From: Fulvimarina pelagi HTCC2506
GTDB taxonomy: Bacteria > Pseudomonadota > Alphaproteobacteria > Rhizobiales > Rhizobiaceae
Assembly: GCF_000153705.1 (NCBI RefSeq)
Contig: NZ_DS022272.1
Span: 1,929,839-1,993,838 of the forward strand
DNA length: 64,000 bases
Direction: 5' to 3'
Under the pieces are notes generated by a model, which did no database searches, was not told where the DNA came from, and saw only the letters and a program-made list of their open reading frames with translations. Position numbers and translations under genes: made by a program. Of the stretch, positions 32,535 through 40,395 are shown piece by piece; the first letter of the stretch is position 1; each line of letters opens with the position of its first letter.

Positions 32535-33101
32535 ATGCCGGCGACCATCGATCAATCGGATTTCGAGCGCCCCTTCGTTCCCCTTGCCATCGCCGTTCTC
32601 ACCGTCTCCGACACGCGCAAGGAGGGAGAGGACAAATCGGGCGACCGCCTTGCGGCGCGGATCGAGGAGGCCGGCCACAAGCTCGCCGACCGCAGGATCG
32701 TCCGCGACGAGAAGGACGTGATCGCCGAAACCGTGAAAGAATGGGCGGCGGACGAGGCGGTCGACGTGGTGATCACGACAGGGGGCACCGGCTTCACAGG
32801 CCGCGACGTGACCCCGGACGCCTTGGAGCCGCTGTTTGACAAGCGCATGGAAGGCTTTTCCAGCGTCTTCCACCGCATCTCTTTCGACAAGATCGGCGTC
32901 TCGACCATCCAGTCTCGCGCGACCGCGGGCCTCATCGGCAAGACCTTCGTCTTCGTCCTTCCCGGTTCGCCGGGCGCCTGCGCCGATGCCTGGGACCATA
33001 TCCTCGGACGCCAGCTCGACTATCGCCACAAGCCCTGCAACTTCGTGGAGATCATGCCGCGCCTCGACGAGCACATGCGCAGAGGCGGCCGTTCGGTTTA
33101 A
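32535..33101 (+). CDS. moaB: Molybdopterin adenylyltransferase-like protein MoaB
   Basis: A 188-residue MoaB/MogA-fold protein of molybdenum cofactor synthesis, which adenylates molybdopterin before metal insertion. Landmarks: PLAIAVLTVSDTR, VDVVITTGGTGFTGRDVTPDAL (the TTGGTG loop binds the pterin) and FVLPGSPGACADAWDHI. The ATG at 32535 is chosen because the alignment starts there; the open frame begins nine codons earlier. It is convergent with the glycosyltransferase-like gene, overlapping it by 4 bases at the stops. No other moa or mob gene is in the window. Confidence 0.9.
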   Translation: MPATIDQSDFERPFVPLAIAVLTVSDTRKEGEDKSGDRLAARIEEAGHKLADRRIVRDEKDVIAETVKEWAADEAVDVVITTGGTGFTGRDVTPDALEPLFDKRMEGFSSVFHRISFDKIGVSTIQSRATAGLIGKTFVFVLPGSPGACADAWDHILGRQLDYRHKPCNFVEIMPRLDEHMRRGGRSV

Positions 33102-33631
33102 CCCGCGGCGCTGGCGGGTCTCAGCTCGACGTTGAGGCGTTTCGCAGCAAGCCCCTTGGCGAGTTCCGCGAGTGGCTGCTTGCCCCGCTGCCGGATCAGG
33201 CCGATCGCCTGCGCTTTCTTGAGCAGCAGTCCATCCGTAAGCGCGCTGCGGCGCCGCATCAGACTCGAGAGAAAACCCGAACGATCGCGCTTCGAAGGGC
33301 GGAACCGGGCGGCTTGCGGACCGCCAGAAGGTCCGTTCCCATTGCCGATGTGATCGATGATTTCGCTCGTCCAGCCTGCAGTTGGGCGACTGCCCTCCTC
33401 CAGCCAAAGCAGCCACTCCGCCCGGTCCGCTACGATCGTCACTTCCAGTTCGTGAGGCGAGATCACCCGACACCCACACTGATCTGCGATCGACCGCGTG
33501 TCGTCGGTCATGCCGCGATCGATCAGCACGACGCTCTTGACGAGCCCCTCCACAGAGCCGGTGATCAGTTCAGACAGCGTAAGGGCCAAATGGCGGTCGT
33601 TCGCGCCGCCGTCGATGTAGACGCTGAGCAT
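33098..33631 (-). CDS. Glycosyltransferase-like protein (GT-A fold, small)
   Basis: A 177-residue protein starts MLSVYIDGGANDRHLALTLSELI and continues with VVLIDRGMTDDTRSIADQCGC, AEWLLWLEEGSRPTAGWTSEII and a basic C-terminus. The pattern (strand-helix opening, LIDRG...D loop, WLL.LE.G....GW) resembles a truncated family-2 glycosyltransferase or nucleotidyl-diphospho-sugar domain of the kind found beside moaB in rhizobia, but no classical DxD is present. The ATG at 33629-33631 is preferred; an upstream in-frame ATG at 33703 would add 24 residues without likeness. Catalytic activity is doubtful. Divergent from the radical SAM gene. Confidence 0.5.
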   Translation of the reverse strand: MLSVYIDGGANDRHLALTLSELITGSVEGLVKSVVLIDRGMTDDTRSIADQCGCRVISPHELEVTIVADRAEWLLWLEEGSRPTAGWTSEIIDHIGNGNGPSGGPQAARFRPSKRDRSGFLSSLMRRRSALTDGLLLKKAQAIGLIRQRGKQPLAELAKGLAAKRLNVELRPASAAG

Positions 33632-33751
33632 GCCCGGAGATGTAGGCGCTCGAACGTCTGGTCGGCAAGCCCTCCCAAATGTTCTTGTCTTGTTCTCATT
33701 CATACTGTAAAGATTTTGTTCACGTGTTCATGCATTGTTCGAGGACCTGAC

Positions 33752-34909
33752 ATGTTGGATATCGCAGCGGCCGACCGCGCAGCCTTCGACGCTTCGCTCG
33801 GCATCGACATCGCGAATCGGATCATCGACGAGGGTGGTCGGCGTATCGGTCCGGCCCGGCGTCGCGGCCGTGGCGCCGGCATCAACCCGAGCGGCCGTTT
33901 CGAACCGTTCGCTCGCGACAGCTTCGACGACGGGTGGGATTCGCTCGAAAATCTTCCTGCCTTCAAGACCGACGTCCAGGTGGAAAAGCCGCGCACAATA
34001 ATCACCCGCAACACCTCGCCGGACATTTCCTTCGACCGCTCGGTCAATCCCTATCGAGGCTGTGAACATGGCTGCGTTTATTGCTTTGCACGACCAAGCC
34101 ACGCCTATATCGGCCTTTCTGCCGGCATCGACTTCGAAACGAAGCTTTTCGCCAAGCCGAACGCAGCCCAGCTTCTGGAGCGTGAACTCTCGCGACCGGG
34201 CTACGAGGTGCGCTCGATCGCGATCGGCACGAACACCGATCCCTACCAGCCGATCGAGAAGCGCTACGGCCTCATGCGCGAAATCCTGGAGGTTCTGGAA
34301 GCAGCGAACCATCCGGTTGGTATCGTCACCAAGTCGGCGCTCGTCCTGCGCGACGTCGACATACTGTCGCGCATGGCGGACAAGGGCCTTGCCCGCGTCG
34401 CCCTGTCGGTAACGACGATGGACCGCAAGCTCGCCCGCACCATGGAGCCGCGTGCTTCGACGCCGCAGAAGCGGCTCGACGCCATCCGGACCCTGAACGA
34501 GGCCGGCGTCCCGACCATGGTGATGACCGCGCCGATCATTCCTGGTCTCAACGATTCGGAGATCGAGCGTCTACTGGAAGCTGCTGCGACTGCCGGCGCC
34601 AAGGAGGCCGGTTACGTCCTGCTGCGCCTCCCTTTGGAGGTCTCGCAGATCTTCAAGGATTGGCTGTTGCGACACTATCCCGATCGCTACCGCCATGTCC
34701 TTTCGTTGTTGCGCTCGATGCGAGAAGGCAAGGACTACGACGCCGAATGGGGCAAGCGCATGCGCGGAACGGGCCCTTACGCCCACCAGATCAAGCGTCG
34801 TTTCGATCTCGCCGCGAAACGTCTCGGTCTCAATCAGGACCGGCAGTCGCTAAGGACCGATCTATTCGTCCCCCCGCGAGGAAACGGCGTCCAGCTCTCG
34901 CTAATTTAG
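33752..34909 (+). CDS. PA0069-family radical SAM protein (SplB-like)
   Basis: The 385-residue protein contains a radical-SAM cluster motif CEHGCVYC (Cys104, Cys108, Cys111) followed by FARPSHAY, which is diagnostic for the PA0069/Rv2578c group related to spore photoproduct lyase. SAM-binding segments are AIGTNTDPYQPIEK and VGIVTKSALVLRD, and the C-terminus is basic. The family's reaction is not established; the enzyme cannot be called a photoproduct lyase. The ATG at 33752 has GAGG upstream; the frame is open a further 146 codons upstream without family likeness. Confidence 0.88.
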   Translation: MLDIAAADRAAFDASLGIDIANRIIDEGGRRIGPARRRGRGAGINPSGRFEPFARDSFDDGWDSLENLPAFKTDVQVEKPRTIITRNTSPDISFDRSVNPYRGCEHGCVYCFARPSHAYIGLSAGIDFETKLFAKPNAAQLLERELSRPGYEVRSIAIGTNTDPYQPIEKRYGLMREILEVLEAANHPVGIVTKSALVLRDVDILSRMADKGLARVALSVTTMDRKLARTMEPRASTPQKRLDAIRTLNEAGVPTMVMTAPIIPGLNDSEIERLLEAAATAGAKEAGYVLLRLPLEVSQIFKDWLLRHYPDRYRHVLSLLRSMREGKDYDAEWGKRMRGTGPYAHQIKRRFDLAAKRLGLNQDRQSLRTDLFVPPRGNGVQLSLI

Positions 34910-35022
34910 GGAACAAAACGGGATCACCCCGCCCGTCATTTATCAACAGGGTTGTGCGTAGCCCCGTATGAACAACGCGCGACCTTGAGGAGAATCGGAG
35001 TTTGCGCGAGTTTGGCCGCACC

Positions 35023-35823
35023 ATGGCTCGCCTCACTTCCGATTCTCCACCCCCGCACTCTGCATCGGCCTGCCTGCCCGACCCGGTGCAGCGCAAGATT
35101 GCCGGTCCGGCAGGCTCAGCCGCACCCCCAAGACCCACTCCGGATTTCTCCAGGGAGCACGCGCTTCTCGAAGCCGGTGCCGAATGGATCGCTGGGGTTG
35201 ACGAGGTCGGACGAGGTCCGCTGGCGGGGCCGGTCGTCGCAGCCGCAGTGATCTTCGAGAACCCGCGTCGAATTCCGGTCGGGATCAATGATTCCAAGCA
35301 GTTGACTGCCAAGGCCCGCGAACAGTTGTTCGCGGACATTCTGGCCAATGCCCATGTCGCCATCGCTTCGGTCTCGGCGAAGGAGATCGACGCCATCGAT
35401 ATTCGGCAGGCGACCCTCACGGCAATGACCAAAGCTCTCGCGCAACTCGTGATCCGGCCCTGCCATGCCCTCTTCGATGGGCGTGACGTCCCTCCAGCTT
35501 GGACTGCGAACGGCACTGCAATAGTGAAAGGCGATTCGATCAGTGTTTCGATCGCGGCAGCATCAATCGTCGCCAAGGTCCAGCGCGACCGTATGATGCA
35601 GCATGCCTGTGGGCTCTATCCCGGCTACGGCTTCACGACGAATGTTGGCTACGGCTGTGCCGCTCATCTGGCTGCGATTGCGGCACTCGGCCCGACCCCC
35701 ATCCACCGCATGAGCTTCAAGCCTTTGCGCTTACACGACTACCGCGGAAGCGACCACGGTCGCAGGACTCACCACGTAATGAAACAATCGTCGCGCCCGA
35801 ACTTCAGTCTATACCGAGACTGA
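35023..35823 (+). CDS. rnhB: Ribonuclease HII
   Basis: RNase HII removes ribonucleotides misincorporated in DNA. The 266-residue protein carries the motif GVDEVGRGPLAGPVVAAAV with catalytic Asp60 and Glu61, VGINDSKQLTAKAREQL, HALFDGRDVPP (third acidic residue), KGDSISVSIAAASIVAKVQRDRMM and HRMSFKP. The first 40 residues are Pro/Ser-rich and not conserved, as often seen in alphaproteobacterial copies. The ATG at 35023 is chosen; TTG at 35002 is in frame. The DM13 gene follows 10 bases after its stop and may be cotranscribed. Confidence 0.94.
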   Translation: MARLTSDSPPPHSASACLPDPVQRKIAGPAGSAAPPRPTPDFSREHALLEAGAEWIAGVDEVGRGPLAGPVVAAAVIFENPRRIPVGINDSKQLTAKAREQLFADILANAHVAIASVSAKEIDAIDIRQATLTAMTKALAQLVIRPCHALFDGRDVPPAWTANGTAIVKGDSISVSIAAASIVAKVQRDRMMQHACGLYPGYGFTTNVGYGCAAHLAAIAALGPTPIHRMSFKPLRLHDYRGSDHGRRTHHVMKQSSRPNFSLYRD

Positions 35824-35833
35824 GGAGACATTC

Positions 35834-36220
35834 ATGACCCGGCTTCGCAGATCCACTGTAGCTGTTGCCGCATTCGCTGCCGCGTTCTTCGCGACATCGG
35901 CTTTCGCCGAAAGCGCCTCCGGCCGATTTACCGGCGCTGGCGGCCATGTCGCATCCGGCACGGTAACAGTCGTGACCGAGAACGGCAGAACACGCGTCGT
36001 CTTCGGTAACGACTTCAGCCTCGATAGCGCTCCCGATGCCTATGTGGCATTCGGTTCTGCCCGGAGCTACGCTGAGGGCACCGCGTTCGCCGAACTGAAG
36101 AGCCTGAGTGGCGGTCAAACCTATTCGGCTCCGGCAAGCATCGACGGCTCCGACTACGACGCAGTCTGGCTTTGGTGCCGTCGCTTCTCGGTCCCGCTCG
36201 GCGTTGCCCGCCTTCGCTGA
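35834..36220 (+). CDS. Secreted DM13-domain protein
   Basis: A 128-residue protein with a clear signal peptide (MTRLRRSTVAVAAFAAAFFATSAFA) followed by one DM13-type domain: GRFTGAGGHVASGTVTVV, VVFGNDFSLDSAPDAYVAFG and the terminal VWLWCRRFSVPLGVARL with the conserved cysteine. DM13 domains are proposed to take part in electron transfer through that cysteine; this is from the family and not shown here. It is periplasmic or cell-surface. GAGGAGA precedes the ATG. It lies 10 bases after rnhB and faces the atp operon. Confidence 0.75.
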   Translation: MTRLRRSTVAVAAFAAAFFATSAFAESASGRFTGAGGHVASGTVTVVTENGRTRVVFGNDFSLDSAPDAYVAFGSARSYAEGTAFAELKSLSGGQTYSAPASIDGSDYDAVWLWCRRFSVPLGVARLR

Positions 36221-36232
36221 GCGTCAAGCATG

Positions 36233-36262
36233 AAAAAGGGCCCGGCGAAATCGTCCGAGCCC
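36233..36262 (-). terminator. Intrinsic terminator of the F0 ATP synthase operon
   Basis: On the minus strand an 8-bp stem (36255-36262 with 36238-36245, one G-U pair) and a 9-base loop are followed by TTTTT (36233-36237). It lies 28 bases after the atpF stop. The same hairpin may limit read-through from rnhB on the other strand. Confidence 0.85.
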
Positions 36263-36290
36263 TCACTGCTTGATAATTCGGTGTCGCCGC

Positions 36291-36761
36291 TCAGTTAAGA
36301 CGCTGACGCACTGCCGCGATCGAATCCGACATCGACTGGCCGGTTCCTTCCCGCTGCGAGATTACCTTCGCTGCAGCAGCGACGGCAATATCGACGGCGG
36401 TCGTGCGAATGTCCTTGCGAGCATCGGCTTCGGCCTGGGCAATCTGATCTTCGGCCATCGCCGTGCGCCGCTCGACGAATTCTTTGTTCTTCTTCGCCGT
36501 CTCGGCCAGCATCTGCTGGGCTTCGCGCTTGGCCGCCTCGATGATGTCCTGGGCTTCCTGTTCGGCTTCCCGGCGACGGCGCTGGTATTCGGCCAGCTGC
36601 TGCTTGGCTTCTTCCTTCAGCTCCCGCGCTTCTTCGAGTTCCGTCCGTATGCGCTTGGACCGCTCGTCGAGTGACTGATTGATACGCCGGAAGCCTTTGA
36701 CGTAGAAGACCACTCCGAAAAAGACGAGAAGGGCGATCAGTGTCCAGAATGAATTGTCCAT
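36291..36761 (-). CDS. atpF: F0F1 ATP synthase subunit b
   Basis: A 156-residue peripheral-stalk subunit: one N-terminal membrane segment (FWTLIALLVFFGVVFYV, 5-21) followed by a long charged coiled coil rich in Glu, Ala, Arg and Gln that binds F1. The ATG at 36759-36761 gives MDNSFWTL, the expected opening, with GAAGAGAA upstream; an earlier in-frame start would put 20 polar residues before the membrane segment. It follows the b' gene by 10 bases. Paired b and b' genes are typical of Alphaproteobacteria and photosynthetic bacteria. Confidence 0.95.
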   Translation of the reverse strand: MDNSFWTLIALLVFFGVVFYVKGFRRINQSLDERSKRIRTELEEARELKEEAKQQLAEYQRRRREAEQEAQDIIEAAKREAQQMLAETAKKNKEFVERRTAMAEDQIAQAEADARKDIRTTAVDIAVAAAAKVISQREGTGQSMSDSIAAVRQRLN

Positions 36762-36771
36762 TCTCTTCTCC

Positions 36772-37374
36772 TCAGCCTCGCGTCTCGGCGACGGCGGACG
36801 CCACCTCGGTGCGCGAGACATCGACCTTCACGACATCACGCAGGATCGTTTCGGCCACATCGGTCGCCATTTCATTCATCTCGCCCATCGCCGCAGTCTT
36901 CGCCGCCACGATCCGAGCACGCGATTCATCGATACGGGCATCGAGTTCGGCCTCCAGCTTCTCGCGCTGAGCGTCGGCTTCGCTGCGGGCGTCGTTGCGC
37001 GCATCCTGACCTATGCTGTGGGCACGTTCGCGAGCCTCGGCGAGTTCCTGCTCGTAAGCCGCCTGGGCCTCGTCAGCGTCCTGCTTGGCCCGCTCGGCCG
37101 CCTCCATATCAAGGGCGATCCGATCACGGCGGTTCTCAAGTATGCCGCCGACGCGTGGAACCAGAACGTTCTTCAGGACCCAGTAAAAGACCCCGAAGGT
37201 GACAGCCAGCCACAGGAGCTGGGATGGAAAATATTCGGAATTGAACGGCGGGAATCCGGCCTCATGGCCGCCCGCACCGCCCGAGGTCTCGCTGTGCGTG
37301 CCTTCGGTAGGATCGCCATGGCCTTCGCCGGCCGATCCCGCTTCCTGAGCGAAGGCTTCGGTCATGAACATCAA
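36772..37374 (-). CDS. atpG: F0F1 ATP synthase subunit b'
   Basis: A 200-residue second stalk subunit. It has a longer, Gly/Glu-rich N-terminal extension (about 50 residues) before the membrane segment (LLWLAVTFGVFYWVLKNVLVP), then a coiled coil (ENRRDRIALDMEAAERAKQDADEAQ region). Met4 is an alternative start. In the family b and b' form a heterodimer that holds F1 against the ring. Gene symbol usage varies (atpF', atpX or atpG in this context). It lies between atpE and atpF. Confidence 0.92.
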   Translation of the reverse strand: MMFMTEAFAQEAGSAGEGHGDPTEGTHSETSGGAGGHEAGFPPFNSEYFPSQLLWLAVTFGVFYWVLKNVLVPRVGGILENRRDRIALDMEAAERAKQDADEAQAAYEQELAEARERAHSIGQDARNDARSEADAQREKLEAELDARIDESRARIVAAKTAAMGEMNEMATDVAETILRDVVKVDVSRTEVASAVAETRG

Positions 37375-37453
37375 ATCACTCCGCCGAATTCCAAAGACCG
37401 GCGGTCGATGCCGCCGGCCGTTTCATGCCTCAAATCTGCTCTTCTCGTCCGGA

Positions 37454-37681
37454 TCAGACGGCGAAGAGGAGAAGCAGGGCGACGAGGAGCGAGAAAATGC
37501 CGAGCGCTTCCGTCACGGCGAAGCCGAAGATGAGGCGGCCGAACTGGCCGTCGGCTGCCGACGGGTTGCGCAGGGCGCCGGCCAGATACTGGCCGAAGAT
37601 GGTGCCGAGGCCGATGCCCGCGCCGCCCATTCCGAGGCACGCAAGACCGGCGCCGATGAACTTCGCTGCTTCCGCTTCCAT
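37454..37681 (-). CDS. atpE: F0F1 ATP synthase subunit c
   Basis: A 75-residue two-helix membrane protein that builds the rotor ring. Helix 1 is Gly-rich ([20 protein letters not shown]), the polar loop is RNPSAADGQ and helix 2 has the ion-binding Glu58 in [19 protein letters not shown]. No Na+-type ligand set (Gln/Ser pattern) is seen, so it is probably proton-coupled. It lies between atpB and the b' gene. Confidence 0.97.
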   Translation of the reverse strand: MEAEAAKFIGAGLACLGMGGAGIGLGTIFGQYLAGALRNPSAADGQFGRLIFGFAVTEALGIFSLLVALLLLFAV

Positions 37682-37767
37682 GTGAGGACTCCTTTTGAAT
37701 AATGTCTCGTGTGCGGATTGTTGCGGCGGCTGACGCCGCCCGGGTTTTCCTGGATGAAGCTGTGACC

Positions 37768-38529
37768 CTAGTGTGCGCCCGGATGGACAGCATCATTGAG
37801 GTAGAGGCAGGTCAGCACCGCAAAGACATAAGCCTGCAGGGCGGCGACCAGGAATTCGAGAGCCGTCAGTGCGACAGCCATGAGGAAGGGCAGGATCGAG
37901 CCGATGACGCCCAGCGCGCCGAACGCGCTCAAGGAGACGACGAAGCCTGCGAACACCTTCAGCGTGATGTGACCGGCGAGCATGTTCGCGAAAAGACGAA
38001 CGGAAAGCGAGACCGGCCGCGACAGAAAGGAGATAATCTCGATCAGAACGACAAGCGGCATCAGGACCGCCGGCACCCCTTCGGGCACGAAGACATTGAA
38101 GAACTTCACCCCGTGCTTCTTAATGCCGTAGCCCACGACCACCGACATCACCATCATCGCCAGGGCAAACGTGACGATGAGATGGCTCGTCACGGTAAAG
38201 AAGTACGGGAACATTCCGATCAGGTTGGCGACCAGGATGAAGGTGAAAATCGAGAACACGAAGGGGAAGAAGCGCATGCCGGCCGTGCCGGCCGCGTCCC
38301 GCAGCATGTTGGCGGTGAATTCGTAGGTCAGCTCCGTCATCGACTGCAGGCGGCTTGGAACGAGGCCCCGGCCGCGCGTCGAGTAGTAGATGAATCCCGC
38401 CGTCACGCCAGCCGTCGCCACCATGAAGAGCGCCGAGTTCGTGAACGAGAAATCAAGACCGCCGATCTGGATAGGAACCAGCGGAAAGATGTCGAATTGG
38501 TGAATCGGATCGGTCGGGTCTGTCGCCAA
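37768..38529 (-). CDS. atpB: F0F1 ATP synthase subunit a
   Basis: The 253-residue stator subunit forms the proton half-channels. It has about five membrane segments and the essential arginine, Arg178 in [17 protein letters not shown], facing Glu58 of subunit c. Further landmarks are [15 protein letters not shown] at the N-terminus, FTNSALFM, and [12 protein letters not shown]. The C-terminus has [18 protein letters not shown]. It is followed by atpE after 86 bases and preceded by atpI after 110 bases. Confidence 0.97.
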   Translation of the reverse strand: MATDPTDPIHQFDIFPLVPIQIGGLDFSFTNSALFMVATAGVTAGFIYYSTRGRGLVPSRLQSMTELTYEFTANMLRDAAGTAGMRFFPFVFSIFTFILVANLIGMFPYFFTVTSHLIVTFALAMMVMSVVVGYGIKKHGVKFFNVFVPEGVPAVLMPLVVLIEIISFLSRPVSLSVRLFANMLAGHITLKVFAGFVVSLSAFGALGVIGSILPFLMAVALTALEFLVAALQAYVFAVLTCLYLNDAVHPGAH

Positions 38530-38639
38530 ACTCTGGGGTCCTTATCGAAACGTCTATCGCGTCCTTGCGAGCCGGCCATGGCAATAGCCGCTGAATTTCG
38601 TCTTCGCAACACCCCATCTGGACCGATAAGGCGCGATAT

Positions 38640-39068
38640 CTAGGAATCCTTGGCGTTTTCCGGCGGGCGTCCGGAATTCTCGCGGCCTTCCAGAGGATTG
38701 GCCGGCTTGGGCCCCACGGACCGCAGGACGTTTCGAATGCCGGCCGCGAATCCGAACATCAGGAACACGATCAGGCCGAAGGGGCTCGTTCCGGCGTATT
38801 TGTCGATAACGAAGCCTATCCCGCCGCCGACGATGATCCCCGCGGCGAATTCGCTGGCGAGCTTCAACCCCTCGGCAATCCCCTTCATGCTGGAGCCGGA
38901 CCCGCTCGATCGTTTCGCCTCTAGCTCACGAGTGGCATTGCGCGCCGCGAGCTTTGCCTCAAGCGCGCTACGCCGTTCGGCCCATTCTTCCGGCGTCCTC
39001 TTTGTCGCTGGCGGCTCGTAGCCAGTCTCGTGATTCGACTTGCTGTCGTCTTCGTTCGCCGGGCTCAT
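38640..39068 (-). CDS. atpI: ATP synthase protein I (AtpI/AtpZ type)
   Basis: A 142-residue protein with a charged N-terminal half (EEWAERRSALEAKLAARNATREL) and two membrane segments (ASEFAAGIIVGGGIGFVIDKY and PFGLIVFLMFGFAAGIRNVLR), the hallmark GGGIGF..D of AtpI/AtpZ. AtpI helps assemble the c ring and may bind Mg2+ or Ca2+. It heads the F0 operon. terC ends 25 bases upstream on the same strand, so the atp promoter probably lies inside the terC coding sequence or transcription continues from terC. Confidence 0.9.
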   Translation of the reverse strand: MSPANEDDSKSNHETGYEPPATKRTPEEWAERRSALEAKLAARNATRELEAKRSSGSGSSMKGIAEGLKLASEFAAGIIVGGGIGFVIDKYAGTSPFGLIVFLMFGFAAGIRNVLRSVGPKPANPLEGRENSGRPPENAKDS

Positions 39069-39093
39069 ATCGACCTCCAGATTCTCGGGTCGC

Positions 39094-40143
39094 TCAATGA
39101 AGCGACTGGTCTCCCTTTTCCTTGGTGAAGCCCGAGATGCCCGTCCGCATCAAGCTGGCGGCTGTCGTTACGATGAGGATACCGATGATCACACTCAGGG
39201 AGAGCTCTGTGGTGATGTGGGGGACCCATTCGATCGGTTGGCCGCCGTTGAGGAAGGAAAGGGTGTTATCCTCCATCGCGTGGAAAACGAGCTTGAGGCC
39301 GATGAAGCCGAGGATGAGTGCGAGGCCGAACCCAAGATAAACCAGACGATCGAGAAGTCCGCCCAACAGAAAGTAAAGCTGAAGCAGGCCGAGCAGAGCG
39401 AAAGCGTTCGTCGTGAAGACGATGTAGGGTGAGTCGGTCAGTCCGTAGATTGCGGGAATTGAATCAAGCGCAAACAACAGGTCCGTCATGCCCAGCGCTA
39501 CGATGACGACCATCATCGGTGTCATCAGTCGCTTGCCGTTCTCTACGATGAAGAGCGCATTTCCGTGAAATTCGGAGGTCGATGGAAAGGTCCTATCGAA
39601 CCACTTCACGATGAAGTTCGGCTCGTATTTCTCGTCGGTCGACTTCTGATGCGTGAAGCTGTCGATAGCGAGCTTGACCGCCGTTGCGAGCAGGAAGAAG
39701 CCAAAGAGGTAGAAAATCCACGAGAACTGGTTGATCGCCGCAGCGCCGAGCGCAATGAAAATGCCGCGCATGATCAGAGCCAGGACGATACCGATGAGAA
39801 GCGCTTTCTGTTGGTCCTCGCGAGGCACCTGGAAGCTCTTCATGATGATGACGAAGACAAAGAGATTGTCGACCGAAAGGCTCTTCTCCGTGATGAAGCC
39901 GGCGAAGAATTCAAGCCCATGCGTGGCGTCCCAGAGGACCCAGAGAACCCCGCCGAAGATCACAGCGAGCCCCACATAGAAAGCGGACCAAATCGCCGCC
40001 TCCCTAAAGCTCGGTTCGTGTGCCTTCCGCACGTGGGTCATGAAGTCGAAGACGAAGAGTCCGGCGATGCCGGCTACAGTCGAGAGCCAGATCCAGAGAG
40101 GAATAGCGTCCCCGCCGCCTGAACCGGTCGATAGACTTTCCAC
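39094..40143 (-). CDS. TerC-family integral membrane protein
   Basis: The protein is about 349 residues with about eight membrane segments. Family motifs are FFAGFITEKSLSVDNLFVFVIIM (with the acidic/Asn metal-site residues) and MTDLLFALDSIPAIYGLT, the paired ExxLSxDN-like and TDxxFAxDS elements. TerC/Alx proteins export Mn2+ or confer tellurite tolerance and help metallate exported proteins; the metal is not determined. The start is GTG at 40141-40143 because AGGGGG lies 8 bases upstream; another GTG is six codons earlier. It is divergent from the copper-type ATPase gene. Confidence 0.88.
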   Translation of the reverse strand: MESLSTGSGGGDAIPLWIWLSTVAGIAGLFVFDFMTHVRKAHEPSFREAAIWSAFYVGLAVIFGGVLWVLWDATHGLEFFAGFITEKSLSVDNLFVFVIIMKSFQVPREDQQKALLIGIVLALIMRGIFIALGAAAINQFSWIFYLFGFFLLATAVKLAIDSFTHQKSTDEKYEPNFIVKWFDRTFPSTSEFHGNALFIVENGKRLMTPMMVVIVALGMTDLLFALDSIPAIYGLTDSPYIVFTTNAFALLGLLQLYFLLGGLLDRLVYLGFGLALILGFIGLKLVFHAMEDNTLSFLNGGQPIEWVPHITTELSLSVIIGILIVTTAASLMRTGISGFTKEKGDQSLH

Positions 40144-40328
40144 TTCATCACCCCCTGGCACAATTTCCGACGTGCCGACTGAGCGTCAGCGCAATCTGTT
40201 GAAGCGATGAAGGTCCGAACGGGCAGTCGTCGCCGGAGCCGTATCTAATCGTTGATATTTCGACCGCAATGCGATGGCTGCGGAGCGAGTCGATGCAAAC
40301 GAAAATGTCATCGCCTCGGAGGTCGAGC

Positions 40329-40359
40329 TTGACCTTCCAGTCGGTGGAAGCCCCATGTT
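40329..40359 (+). promoter_or_regulatory. CueR/MerR-type promoter of the P-type ATPase gene
   Basis: TTGACC (-35, 40329-40334) runs directly into the palindrome ACCTTCC-N7-GGAAG (40332-40350), with a possible -10 element CATGTT at 40354-40359, giving the 19-base spacer characteristic of MerR-family metal promoters. The arrangement closely follows that of the E. coli copA promoter. The -10 match is poor. The ATPase start codon is 37 bases downstream. Confidence 0.65.
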
Positions 40360-40395
40360 CTGCAACGGCTCCTGATACTACGAGCGAGGTGAGGC

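Noticed and set aside
34940-34948. TTATCAACA, near a DnaA box, upstream of rnhB
   Set aside because: It differs from the TTATNCACA consensus at one position and stands alone; no cluster suggests an origin.
37681-39094. A riboswitch or attenuator in the gaps of the F0 operon
   Set aside because: The gaps of 86 and 110 bases show no recognisable conserved RNA element; they probably only hold ribosome binding sites.
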